Source: Sarcophilus harrisii
Lineage: Eukaryota > Chordata > Mammalia > Dasyuromorphia > Dasyuridae
Direction of reading: 5' to 3'
DNA length: 64,000 bases
NCBI RefSeq assembly: GCF_902635505.1
Contig: NC_045427.1
Coordinates: 58,306,539 to 58,370,538 of the forward strand
The number at the start of each line of letters is the position of its first letter. Positions within the stretch are counted from its first letter, which is position 1. The notes under the pieces are model-generated. The model saw only the letters and a program-made list of their open reading frames with translations, was not told where the DNA came from and ran no database searches. This document shows, piece after piece, positions 1 through 12,700 of the stretch. The translations under genes were made by a program, and so were the position numbers.

Positions 1-205
1 TACACAGCTCTTGCCAGGACTCCCTACTTGGTGTTTCTGGGAAGCTAGCCTTCACTTCCTAGTGGTTAATCTCTGGTCTGGGGACTTTCTTCAGAACTTC
101 ACACCTATGTTGGCCCTGAGACACAAATTTGTTCTATTTATGGGGGAAATCTGGAGAGCTTGAAATTTAGCAATCTACTCTGCCATCTTCCCAGATGTGT
201 ATGTT
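1..205 (-). mobile_element. L1 5' UTR end (runs off left edge)
   Basis: Read on the minus strand from about 205, it begins TCTGGGAAGATGGCAGAGTAG, the usual opening of a mammalian L1 5' UTR, and continues to the window edge. The rest of the element would lie to the left. Confidence 0.5.
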
Positions 206-219
206 TTCTCAAGTTAAAC

Positions 220-1919
220 CTTGCTTGTATTTGTTTTTTTTATTTTTTTTATTTTTTATTTTTTTATTTAATAGCCTTTTATTTACAGGATATATGCATG
301 GGTAACTTTACAGCATTAACAATTGCCAAACCTCTTGTTCCAATTTTTCACCTCTTACCCCCCACCCCCTCCCCCAGATGGCAGGATGACCAGTAGATGG
401 TAAGTACATTAAAATATAAATTAGATACACAATAAGTATACCTGACCAAAACGTTATTTTGCTGTATAAAAAGAATCAGACTCTGAAATATTGTACAATT
501 AGCTTGTGAAGGAAATCAAAAATGCAGGTGGGCATAAATATAGGGATTGGGAATTCAATGTAATGGTTTTTAGTCATCACCCAGAGTTCTTTCTCTGGGT
601 ATAGCTGATTCAGCTCATTACTGCTCCATTGGAAATGATTTGGTTGATCTTGTTGCTGAGGATGGCCTGGTCCATCAGAACTGGTCATCATATAGTATTG
701 TTGTTGAAGTATATAATGATCTCCTGGTCCTGCTCATTTCACTCAGCATCAGTTCGTGTAAGTCTCTCCAGGCCTTTCTGAAATCATCCTGTTGGTCATT
801 TCTTACAGAACAGTAATATTCCATAATATTCATATACCACAATTTATTCAGCCATTCTCCAACTGATGGGCATCCATTCAGTTTCCAGTTTCGAGCCACT
901 ACAAAAAGGGCTGCCACAAACATTCGTGCACATACAGGTCCCTTTCCCTTCTTTATAATCTCTTTGGGATATAATCCCAGTAGTAACACTGCTGGATCAA
1001 AGGGTATGCACAGTGTGATAACTTTTTGAGCATAGTTCCAAACTACTCTCCAGAATGGTTGGATTCGTTCACAACTCCACCAACAATGCATCAATGTCCC
1101 AGTTTTCCCGCATCCCCTCCAACAATCATCATTATTTTTTCCTGTCATTTTAGCCAATCTGACAGGTGTGTAGTGGTATCTTAGAGTTGTCTTAATTTGC
1201 ATTTCTCTGATTAATAACGACTTGGAGCATCTTTTCATATGACTAGAAATAGTTTCAATTTCTTCATCTGAGAATTGTCTGTTCATATCCTTTGACCATT
1301 TTTCAATTGAAGAATGGCTTGATTTTTTATAAATTAGAGTTAATTCTTTATATATTTTGGAAATGAGGCCTTTATCAGAACCTTTGACTGTAAAAATATT
1401 TTCCCAGTTTATTGCTTCCCTTCTAATCTTGTCTGCATTAGTTTTGTTTGTACAAAAACTTTTCAGTTTGGTATAATCGAAATTTTCTATTTTGTGATCA
1501 GTAATGATCTCTAGTTCTGCTTTGGTCATAAAGATCTTCCCCTTCCACAGGTCTGAGAGGTAAACTATCCTGTGTTCCTCTAATTTATTAATAATTTAAT
1601 TCTTTATGCCTAGGTCATGAACCCATTTTGACCTTATCTTGGTGTACGGTGTTAAGTGTGGATCAATGCCTAGTTTCTGCCATATTAATTTCCAATTTTC
1701 CCAGCAATTTTTATCAAACAGTAAGTTCTTATCCCAAAAGCTGGGGTCTTTGGGTTTGTCAAAGACTAGGTTGCTGTATTTGTTGACTGTTTTATCCCTT
1801 GAACCTAACCTATTCCACTGATCAACTAATCTATTCCTTAGCCAATACCAAATAGTTTTGGTAACTGCTGCTCTATAATATAATTTTAGATCTGGTACAG
1901 CTACTTGCTTGTATTTGTT
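220..1919 (-). mobile_element. Young 5'-truncated L1 with 16-bp target-site duplication
   Basis: Element 236-1903, flanked by perfect copies of CTTGCTTGTATTTGTT (220-235 and 1904-1919). The poly(A) tail is the T-rich run at 236-265. The minus strand encodes the end of ORF2: an open stretch at 675-1529 contains the L1 C-terminal signature (DDCWRGCGKTGTLMHCWWSC, later PFDPAVLLLGLYPKEI), and 1596-1900 continues upstream in another frame. The frame is broken once between these parts, so the element is not coding. The 3' UTR carries the G-rich tract (C-rich here, 359-375). Confidence 0.95.
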
Positions 1920-2059
1920 AAGGATGATGACAATGAAAATGAGAATTATGATTTTAGTATGAATGAGATATAAGGGCAAAGGGTAAGAAAAACTAGGCAC
2001 AATCAAAGAAGGGAACTGATGCTACTAATTTCCCACTAATAAAGCCCACTAGGAAGGGC

Positions 2060-2200
2060 TTGCACAATCACAGAATTCAGAACTGGAAGAGACTTTAGAG
2101 ATTAGATTACCTAGTCTGTCCCCTTATTGCATAAATCATATAATAAGGTCCAGAGAAGGAAAGTGACTTCTTAAATCACTTAGGAAGAATAATTCAGTAT
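2060..2200 (+). mobile_element. Old MIR-class SINE fragment
   Basis: Contains CAGAACTGGAAGAGACTTTA and later GGTCCAGAGAAGGAAAGTGA, typical of an ancient MIR-like SINE. Ends are not defined. From 2205 to 2830 only T- and C-rich runs (2536-2580, 2655-2672) stand out in intronic or 5'-flanking sequence. Confidence 0.4.
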
Positions 2201-2832
2201 TTGTGGCAGCTAAAGTTCTTGCCTCTGAGCAATTCTCCACAAAATTTTCTGATTTTTCATCAGTAAAAGCTCAATGAAAACATTTACTACTAGTATTTTA
2301 ATTAGGAAATTGAAAATTGGAAAAAAAAGTGAAAATTGAAAAACAGGAAGGTTAATTACAAAAAAGGCATTAATCATACAAAATTTGAATTTTAGAACAA
2401 TTGACTTGTCAGTCAACTCCCATTTTTAAAAAAATAGTTTATATAAAATGAGAATGTTCATTATATAGTCTGTTTTTAAAAATAGTATAATAGACCTGGA
2501 TATTGAAAACCAGAAATTCTGTTTATACTTAATGATTCTCTTCCTCTTCCCTCCTCCCCTCCCCTCCCTCCCCCCCCCCATTTATGATATGGTGGTACAA
2601 GTGGAAAGTATACTTAGTCTCAGAGAATCAGGTCTTAGAAAAGCCAATTAGAAGTATTTTTTTTTTTTTTTTGTCAGTTCCTATCTTACTTCCCTAAAGG
2701 AGGATGGTGAGGTAGCTCAGCTGTCACACTGGGATCAAGGATTTAGAGATGAACAAGGCCAGTTAGCTTTTACTGTATTTTCAATATTGTGAAGCACTAT
2801 AGATTTGAATTGATAAAATGTCTGTTTTATAG

Positions 2833-2885
2833 GCAAAGCTTAAGAAAATCAAAAATGGAAAAAGATGAGATAAAGAAGACACAAG
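2833..2885 (+). CDS. TERB1: TERB1 exon 1 (start codon)
   Basis: The ATG at 2855 has a good context (A at -3, G at +4) and opens MEKDEIKKTQ, ending in phase 1 before GTAGGA. It joins in frame to the conserved ETKTDLNLLLQCLKYQ of exon 2, 9.8 kb downstream. TTTTATAG precedes 2833, so this is probably an internal exon with a short 5' UTR part (2833-2854) and a further non-coding exon upstream. The very N-terminus is poorly conserved in the family, so this is the least certain of the 5' exons. Confidence 0.7.
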
Positions 2886-3675
2886 GTAGGAAACAGTTTA
2901 CATTTTTATTAAATGTGTTTGTATTTATTAACTCTTTATAGTTAATCCAATCAGCAAATAATTTTTAAGTACCTGCAATGGAAAGAATACTAGATGAGAG
3001 GACTTGATGCTTGCCACTTTTTGCCTGTGAAAAGTTATAACTTTTCTGTATCTGTATTTTCTTATCTGTAAAGTGAAAGAGTTACACCAGATAACTAACC
3101 CCTAAGCAGTCCTCTTTCCTATGTTCTTTTCTCCTTCTATTCTACTTGGCTCAAAGCTTATCAGTTCTTATGAATTTAGTTATCTGTATGCAGATGATTC
3201 TCAGATCTCTATATCTGGCCCTAGCTTTCTTTACTCCTGACCTGTGGTCTCACATCTACAACTACCTATCAGAACATCTCAATCTTGATGTCCAACAAAC
3301 ATCTTAAAATTCAGTTTGTCAATTATGAACTCATCTTTCCCCCATCCTCTCTTTTTAGCTTACCTCTGACTGTGGAGGGTCACATAATTTTTCTATTACC
3401 ATCTCTCAGTTACCACCCTCATAACATCTGAACTCAAATACCCAATGTTGTCAAATCTTGGTAGATCTTTACCATATCCTTTGTATGTGTCCCTTCCAGG
3501 TCACCCTACTTCAGAGCCTCATTAGCTCTTGCCTAGACTATTATAATAGCCAAATTGGTCTTCTTGCCTCAAGTTTCATCCCACTTCAGGCTATTTTCCA
3601 TTAAATTACCAAATTGATTTTCCTAAAGTGTAGGATTGATCGTAACAACACAGCTGACCCACCTCCTCACCATAT

Positions 3676-3722
<47 letters not shown>

Positions 3723-3730
3723 AAACACAT

Positions 3731-3776
<46 letters not shown>

Positions 3777-6700
3777 GATAAATTTCAGTGACCTCCTGTT
3801 ATTTCCAGGATCAAATAGAAAATAGTCTGTTTGTCACCTGAAGCTCTTTACAACCTGGCCCTTCTAGCTTTTCAGTTTTCTTATACTTTACTCCCTTCCA
3901 TGAACTCTGTGCTCTAGTCACTACAATGGCCTTTTTGCTCTTCCTATAGCAGTACACTTTAGCACGAATTTATTTATTCTTATTTCATGCCTTTGTGTTG
4001 CTTGTCCCCTGTGTTCTCCTCGTTTTATTTTCTCTGGCTTCCTTCAGGTCCCATCCCACCTTCTGCAGGAAATCTGTCCTGGTCCCTTCAGCTGCTCACC
4101 TTCTCCATCTACTCTGTATAGACTTTATATTTCTCTAGTTTTTTCATGTTGTCTTCTCCATTAAAATGTGAGCTTCTTTAGGATAAGGTTGATGTTTGTG
4201 CCTTTCTTTTGGATCCTCAGCACTTAGGGAAATACCTGACACTGATTACTTCCACTTAAAATAAAGCATTAGATTTGGAGTCAAAGTATCTTGGCTTCAA
4301 TTCCAACTGCTAATTGGTTCCTATGTGCTTTTGGGCAAGTAATTTAATATTATACATTATAGTGGCTAATAACACCACTTTAAGATGTTTGAAACATTTG
4401 TCATTTGTTTTTTCATGTGAACTTCACAAATAACTGTAAGATGAGTATTTACAGACACAATTATCCTCACTTTAACAGGTGAATGGATGGAAAGGCTCTG
4501 ACATAAGTGTTTTTCCCAATAGTCACAGAGGATGTGTCTGAGGCAGAATTCAAATCCAAATTCAAAGTCTCCTTGACTGCAAATCTGTCACAATCCAATA
4601 CAGGGCAGTGCTGTTCTACTTAGTAGGCTTAGAGATGGAAGGGGCTTCAGAGATTATATAATTCTATTCTACCTGCCCAAGGTCTTCTCCTACAGAACCT
4701 CAGTTTAAACTCCTGGAATCACAACAGCCAATTCTGTGTCTTTTGAAAAAGAGGGCAAAAATAAAGAAAAAGAAAAGAAAGAAAAAGAGGGCATAGGAAC
4801 AGATTATCTTTAAAATCCATCCAACTCTTTTTCTTTCCATTTTCTTTTATTAAAGCTTTTTATTTATAAAACATATGCATGGATAATTTTCAATGTTGAT
4901 CCCTGCAAAACCTTGTGTTCCAAATTTTCCCCTCCTTTTCCCCACATCCTCCCCTAAATGGCAGGTAATCTAATACATGTTAAATGTGTTAAAATATATA
5001 TTAAGGCCAATATATGTATACATATTTATACAGTTATCTTGCTGCACAAGAAAAATCGGATCAGGAAGGAAAAAAAAAACTGAGAAAGAAAACAAAATGC
5101 AAGCGAACAACAACAAAAAGTGAAAATGCTATGTTGTGGCCCACACTCAGTTCCCACAGTCCTCTCTGTGGGTATGGATGGCTGTCTTCATCACAAGATC
5201 ATTGGAACTGGCCTCAATCATCTCATTGTTGGAAAGAACCAGAATTGATCATAGTATAATCTTCTTGTTGTTGTGTTCAATGATCTCCTGCTTCTGCTCA
5301 CTTCACTAAGCATCACTTCATATAAGTCTCCCCAGACCTCCCTAAAATCATCATGCTGGTTGTTTCTTATAGAACAATAGTATTCCATAGCATTCATATA
5401 CCATAACTGATTCAGCCATTCTCCAATTGATGGGCATCCACTCAGTTTCCAGTTTCTAGACACTACGAAAAGGGCTGCCACAAATATTTTTGCACATGTG
5501 GGTCCTTTTCTCTCCTTTAAGATCTTTTTGGGATATAAGCCCAGTAAAAACACTACTGGATCAAAGAATATACACAGTTTGATAGCTCTTTGGGCATAAT
5601 TCCAAATTGCTCTCCAGAATGAGTTGGATCAATTCACATTTCCACCAACAATGTATTAGTGTCCCAGTTTTCCCACATGCCCTCCCAACATTCATCATTA
5701 TTTTTTCCTGTAATTTTAACCATTCTGAGAGGTGTGAGGTGGTACTTCAGCGTTGTCTTAATTTGCATTTCTCTAATCCACAGTGATTTAGAGCCTTGAT
5801 TTCGTCATCTAAAAATTGTCTGTTCATATCCTTTGACCACTTATCAACTGGGGAATGACTTGTATTCTTATAAATTAGAAACAGTTCTTTATGTATTTTA
5901 GAGATGAGATCTTTATCAGAAACACTGGTTGTGAAACTGCTGATTTATAATACGGAAATTTACCTTTTTGTGACTTATAAAATTTTCTTCAAGAATCCAA
6001 TAAATGTTCAATTTTCACAGTGATTTTAGGAATACTTGTTAAATATCACCATTCTTTGCTTTGAAACTAGCTCTGAAGAACAGGTGGAGATTTCTGTAAA
6101 AACTGATAATAAGTACCTTAAAATTATATGACCTATATTCCAATAAAAGGTTCTAATCTATGGTGTAAGTTATTAACACCATTTCCTAAATTTATGCCTG
6201 ATTTAGTTACTGAAGTGGAAGCAGTGCTGATCTACCTTATAAACATTTTGTTAGTCTTCTGGGATTAGGAGGATTCACAATAGCCAATTGATTCAAAAGT
6301 TTACAGTAAGCATTGTGGTGGTTATTAAAATGCAGAGAAGATGTTATTGAAGTATGAACAGTTACCAATGTTGGTAGTTTAAATTTTCAATAAATTTGTT
6401 TATTACTGTTATTATGAAAGTACAAGCTTAGTTGATGACTTTTTTCTTAATTTATATGTTACTACTATTTGAAACCATTCCTATAGTCCTCCCAAATTAT
6501 AAAAGTGATTATTGCATCTCTTATGAAGGAATGACTTGCCGAATTATTTGCAGCCTTTAAGAAGGAGGCCAAATTGCTAGTCTCTGCTTTTCTTGCTTGA
6601 TGGGTCCACATTAGAAAGGTAATATGCTAGCTGGTAGACTAATTAAGGCAACTAGGAAGATTACTTTCTTCAAAAATATCTTTTCAAAATATTCTATTAA

Positions 6701-9700
6701 TAAGAGATATTGTAGAGATTTTGAGATCTCCTTCCAAAAGCAAATATGCTTTAGAAAATTAAGTAATATATACTTTACCTGGACAGTTTATGATATTATT
6801 TTTTTTTACTGATGGAAGAAAGTCCTAATTAGGGCTAAGGGAAAATGGATTAATAATTCTGGACTTGGCACACTTTTCATGAAAGGCAAATTGAATAGAA
6901 TGCAGAGTGGTACTTCTATAGAGTAAGAAGGTTGAATGGAACAAAGCAACAGAAATTGAGTGAATGATTAAAGAAGGGAGATTGAAAAAAACAAACTTAC
7001 CCTCCTTTGTAGTCTTACTTAGGGTCTTATTAATAGAAGTCATCTTTGGCATTTTAAGTTATTGATGCATAGAAAATGGGGAAATAATTTTTTTCAGTGC
7101 TATTTTTTTTATTATAGCTTTTTATTGACAGAACATATGCATGGGTAATTTTTGCAACATTGTCCCTTGCACTCATTTCTGTTCCAAATTTTCCCTTCCC
7201 TCTCTCCACTCCCTCCCCTAGATGGTAGGCAGTCTCATACATGTTAAACATGTTAAAGCATATCTTAGATACAATATATGTGTGCAGATCCATACAGTTC
7301 TCTTATTGCATGAGAAAAATTGGATTCAAAAGGTAAAAATAACCTGGGAAGAAAAACAAAAATGCAAGTAGTCCACATTCAGGGAAAATAATTTTTATTG
7401 ATAGTTTTATTGCAAGTGTTTCTGATAAAGGCCTAATTTCTTAAATCTATAGGTAAGTGAATCAGATTTATAACAATATAAGTCATTTCCCAGTTGATGA
7501 CTGGTCAAATGATATGAACAGATAGTTTTCAGAGAAAGAAATCACAACTAACTTTAGTTATATGAAAAAAATTCTATAAATCACTATTAATTAGAGTAAT
7601 GCAGATCAAAATTACTCTGAGATGCCACCTCACATGTATCAGATTGACTAATATGACAGAAAAGGAAAATGATAAATGTTAGAGAGAATGTGGGAAAATT
7701 GGGACATTAATGCCATGTTGATGAAGTTGTGAACTAAATCCAACTCTTCTGGAGGGCAATTTGGAAATATGCTAAAGGGGCAAACAAACTGCATACCCTT
7801 TGATCCAGAGATACCACTATTCGCTCTCTATTTCAGAGGTATTATAAAAAAAAAAGGGGGAAAGGGCCAATATATACAAAAATATTTGTAATAGCTTTTT
7901 TGTGGTGGCAGAGAATTGGAAATAGAGTGGATGCCCATCATTTAGATAGAAATAGAGAAGAATGGCTGTAATAAGTTATGATATATAAATATAATGGAAA
8001 ATTACTGTACTGTAAGAAGTGATGAGCAGGCAGATTTCAGAATAACTTTGAAAGAGTTGCATAAACTGATGCAAAGTGAAATGAGCAGAACTTGGTGAGC
8101 ATTTTACAAATAGGGGCAACTAGATAGCACAGTGGATAGAGCACTGGTCCTAGAATCAGGAGGACCTGAGTTCAAAACCAGCCTTAATACTTAACACTTA
8201 CTAGCTATGTAACCCTAGACAAATCACTTAACCCCACTTGTCCTTTAAAAATAGAGTATTAGCCACACCTCTCAGATTGGCTAAGATAACAGGAAAAAAA
8301 AAATGACGAATGTTGGAGGGGATGTGGGGAAACTGGGACACTGATGCATTGTTGATGGAGTTATGAATGGATCCAACCACTCTGGAGAACAGTTTGGAAC
8401 TACACTCAAAAAGTTATCAAACTGCACATACCCTTTGATCATTAGTGTTACTACTGGGCTTATATCCCAAAGAGATTAAAGAAGGGAAAGGGACCTGTAT
8501 GTGCAAAAATATGTAGTGGCAAGAAACTGGAAATTGAATGATTGCCCATCAGTTGGAGAATGGCTGAGTCAATTGTAGTATATGAATATTATAGAATATT
8601 ATTGTTCTATAAGAAATGACCAGCAGGATGAATGCAGAGAGGCTGATGCTGAGTGAAATGAGCAGAACCAAGAGATCATTATACATTTCAACAACAATAC
8701 TATATGAGGATCAATTCTGATGGAAGTGGTTCTCTTCAACAATGAGAGATCAAAATCAGTTCCAATTGATCAGTAATTAACAGAACAAGTTATACCCAGC
8801 AACAGAATACTGGGAAATGAGTATGGACCACAACATAGCATTTATACTCTTTCTATTATTGTTTGCTTGCATTTTTGTTTTTCTTCCCAGGTTATTTTTA
8901 CCTACTTTCTAAATCCGATTTTTCTTGTGTAGCAAGACAGCTATATAAATATGTATACATATATTGTATTTAACATATACTTTAACATATTTAGCATGTA
9001 TGAGATTACCTACCATCTAGGGAAGGGAGTGGAGGGAAAGAGGAGAAAAGTTGAAACAGAAGTTTTTGCAAGGATCAATGTTGAAAACTACCTATGCATA
9101 GGTTTTGTCAATAAAAAGCTATAATAAAAAAATAAAAAAATCTTTTACATATAATTTTGACATATTTAACAAAATAAATACAAATACATTTAAAAATAAA
9201 AATAGATTGAAAAATCTAAAAAAAAATAAGAGTATTAGCAACATTGTGCAATTATCAATTGGGATTAATTTAGCTCTTTTCAACAATACATGATTCAAGA
9301 TAATTGCAAAAAACTTATGATGGAAAATACACAGACTGAAGCATATTATTTTCACTTAAAATTTTTTGTGTTTTTCCTCTTGCAAACTTTTTCTTCTTTT
9401 ACTAATGTGACTAATATGAGAATATGTTTTACATGATTGCACATATATAATCTGTATCAAATTATTTACTATTTTAGGAATAGAGAAGTGAGAAAATTTG
9501 GAATTCAAAATTTTATAAAAAGTAAATGATATATATCCTGTAAATAAAAGGCTATTAAATAAAAAAAATAATAATAATAATAAAAATAGTTTAAAAAAAA
9601 AAAAGTAAATGATAGGGGGCAGCTAGGTGGTGTAATAATAGATAGAGCACCAGTCCTGAAGTCAGGAGGATCTGAGTTCAAATCTGGCCTTAAATGCTTA

Positions 9701-12700
9701 ATACTTCCTAGCTGTGTGACCCTAGGCAAGTCACTTAACCCCAATTGCTCAGCAAAAAAAAAAAGAAAAAGAAAAAAAAAAGTAAATGAAAAAAATTGTC
9801 TTTACATGTAATTGGAAAAAAATAAAATCAGTTTTTAAAAAATATATTGTTGCATAATGGTATGGCTGTACACAAAACAGTAATTTGAAAAAATAAAATA
9901 AGTTTTAAAAAATTATCAATGCATAGTATGCCTGTACACAAAACGGTATTGTTATGTCGCTGTTCCCCCATTCAGAAAAAAGGAAAGCAGGTTAAATGTG
10001 TCATGTTGAAGTTTTCATTCTAGAGAAGGGTTTCTGAGTCTTTATTGTGTCATGGACCCTTTTGGCAATCTCTTAAAGGCTAGACTCTTTTATAGAACAT
10101 TTTTAAATTCAAATAATAAAATACATAGAGGTACAATGGAAATAGATATATTGAAACAGAGTTACCAAATACTTTCAAAAAAGAACAAATTCGTAGACAT
10201 CAGATTAGGAACCTTATTCTAAAGAATAAAAACCTAGTGATATTGTTTGTGCTCTCAGATTTGATTCTTAGGAGTAGATTTAATTATTACATGTGTAAAT
10301 TTGTTTCATTTATACTAAATTATTAGAGTGATTTTTTTAAAAAGTGGAGAACTAAGCATCCATGATATCTTAGTTTCTTTAAATGTGCAGTCTTATATTT
10401 TAAATGTTTTATTAATATTTTTTGTTTTTTACATTATAATCATTTCCTAATATACTTTTCCTCCAATTAAACCTTTAGAAAAAAGAAAAACAATCAAATA
10501 AAACCTTTCAACAAATAACCTTGTCTGACAGGGTATATAACATTCTACCCCTATAGTTTCTTATCTCTTTACTGGAAGAAAAGAAGTATTTCATCATCTG
10601 TTCTCTGGAACCCAGGTTGATCATTCCAAAGAATCTGAGTTTAGTTCTTTAAAGTTTTCTAGACATTGAGTATGTTCACATCCTGATTCCAATTTTTTTC
10701 ACTGTATGTCACTACTACAGGAGCCTGTCAAAGGATACAAACAGACAATTTTCAAAGAAATTAAAACCATTTTTAGTCATATGAAAAATGCTATGAATCA
10801 CCATTGCTTAGAGAAATGCAAATTAAGACAACTCTGAGGTATCATTTCACACTTCTCAGAATGCCTAAGAAGACAGAAAAAGATAATGATAATTGTTGGA
10901 GGGGATGTGGGAAAACTGGGACACTACTACATTGTTGGTGGAGTTGTGAACTGATCCAACTCATTCTGGAGAACAATTTGTAACTATGCCCAAAGGGCTA
11001 TCAAACTGTGCATCCCCTTTGATCCAGCAGTGTCTCTACGGGGTCTGTATCCCAAGGAAATCATTGAAGAAGGAAATGAACCCACATGTGCAAAAATATT
11101 TGTAGCAGCATTTTTTATAGTGGCAAGGAATTAGAATGAGTGACATCCATCAATTGGGGAATGGCTGAATAAGTTATCGTATATGAACATAATGGAATAT
11201 TGTTCTGTAAGAAATGATGAGCAGGCTGATTTCAAAAAACCTGAAGAGACTTACATGAATTGGTGCTAAGTGAAGTGAGCAGAACCAGGAGATCATTGTA
11301 CACAACCATAGTAAGGTTGTATGATGATCAACTGTGATAGGCTCTTTTCAACAATGAGGTGATTCAAGGCAATTCCAATAGATGTGGGAGGGAAAATGCC
11401 ATCCACATCAAGAGAGAGGACTATAGTGACTGAATGTGGATCAAGCCACAGTATTTTTACCTTTTTTGTTGTTGTTTGGTTGGTTGGGTTTTTTTTCCTT
11501 TCTTGTATTTTTTCCCCCTTTTGATTTGATTTTTCTTGTGCAGCATGACGAATGTAGAAATATGTTTAGAAGAATTATATGTTTTATTGCTTGATGTCTT
11601 AGGGAAAGAGGAAAGGAAGAGAGGGAGAAAAATTTGAAACACAAGGTTTTGCAAAGGTGAATGTTGAAAACTAACTTTGCATGTATTTGGAAAAGTAAAA
11701 TATCAAAAAATTTAAAAATATTACTGGACTGTATATTTCTGAGAAACCTTAAATATTATGCAGCATTGGTGATTTGTTGTTCATAAAAGTCAAGCATTCA
11801 TATCCTGGTAAAAGGAGCAGCTTAATTTACCTTAGAAGGGGGCAGCTAATTGGTATAGTGGATAGAGCACCAGCCCTTATATTAGAAGGAGCCAAGTTCA
11901 AATCTAGCCTTAGACACTTAACACTTCCTGGCAGTGTGACCCTAGGCAATGTGACCCCAACTGCCTCAGCAAAAAAATTACATTACATTATATTAGAAGA
12001 TATTGTAGAATATAATATTGAGTTTTACTTTATTATATTTAACTATTCAATTAAATTTCCATCACGCCAGAAAAAAAATTTAAGTTGAATTCATTTTCTT
12101 AATTTTCATGTTTTTAAGTGGTTTTCTTATGGGTGTTTAATAAAAAAAAATTTTTTGTTCAGTCATTTCAGTCTTATCTGACTCTTTGTGACCCCATTTT
12201 ATATTTTCTTCGCAAGGATACTGAAGAGGTTTGCCATTTCCTTCTCCAGCTCATTTCATAGATGAGAAAACAGAGGCAAAAAGGATTAAGTGATTTGCCT
12301 AGTATCACACAGCTAATAAATGTCTGAGGCAGGATGTAAACTCAGGAAGATGAGTCTTTCTGACTTCAGGCTTGATGCTCTATCCTCTGCACTATCCCGC
12401 TGCCTCTAAAGGGAAAGGAGCAATATAATAAAGAATTGTATAAGCAATAATAATAAATTAAGTACTTATAATTAAGAACAATGTATTGTGGAATGCATAA
12501 GATCTTTTGAGCATCCAGTTAAGTATCTATTTTTAGGTGGGTTCATAAGAATTTCTGTGTTCTTTAAAAGAGGAATATGGTTTTATGTTTTATATTGTTG
12601 TCTTCAAAGGATTGTTATATAAGAAAAAAATAACTCATTGAAACTAAAACATATGTTTTCTTTTAGAAACGAAGACGGATCTGAATTTATTATTACAATG

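Noticed and set aside
675-1529. 284-codon open frame on the minus strand.
   Set aside because: It is the C-terminal end of L1 ORF2 inside a 5'-truncated element with target duplications, not a host gene.
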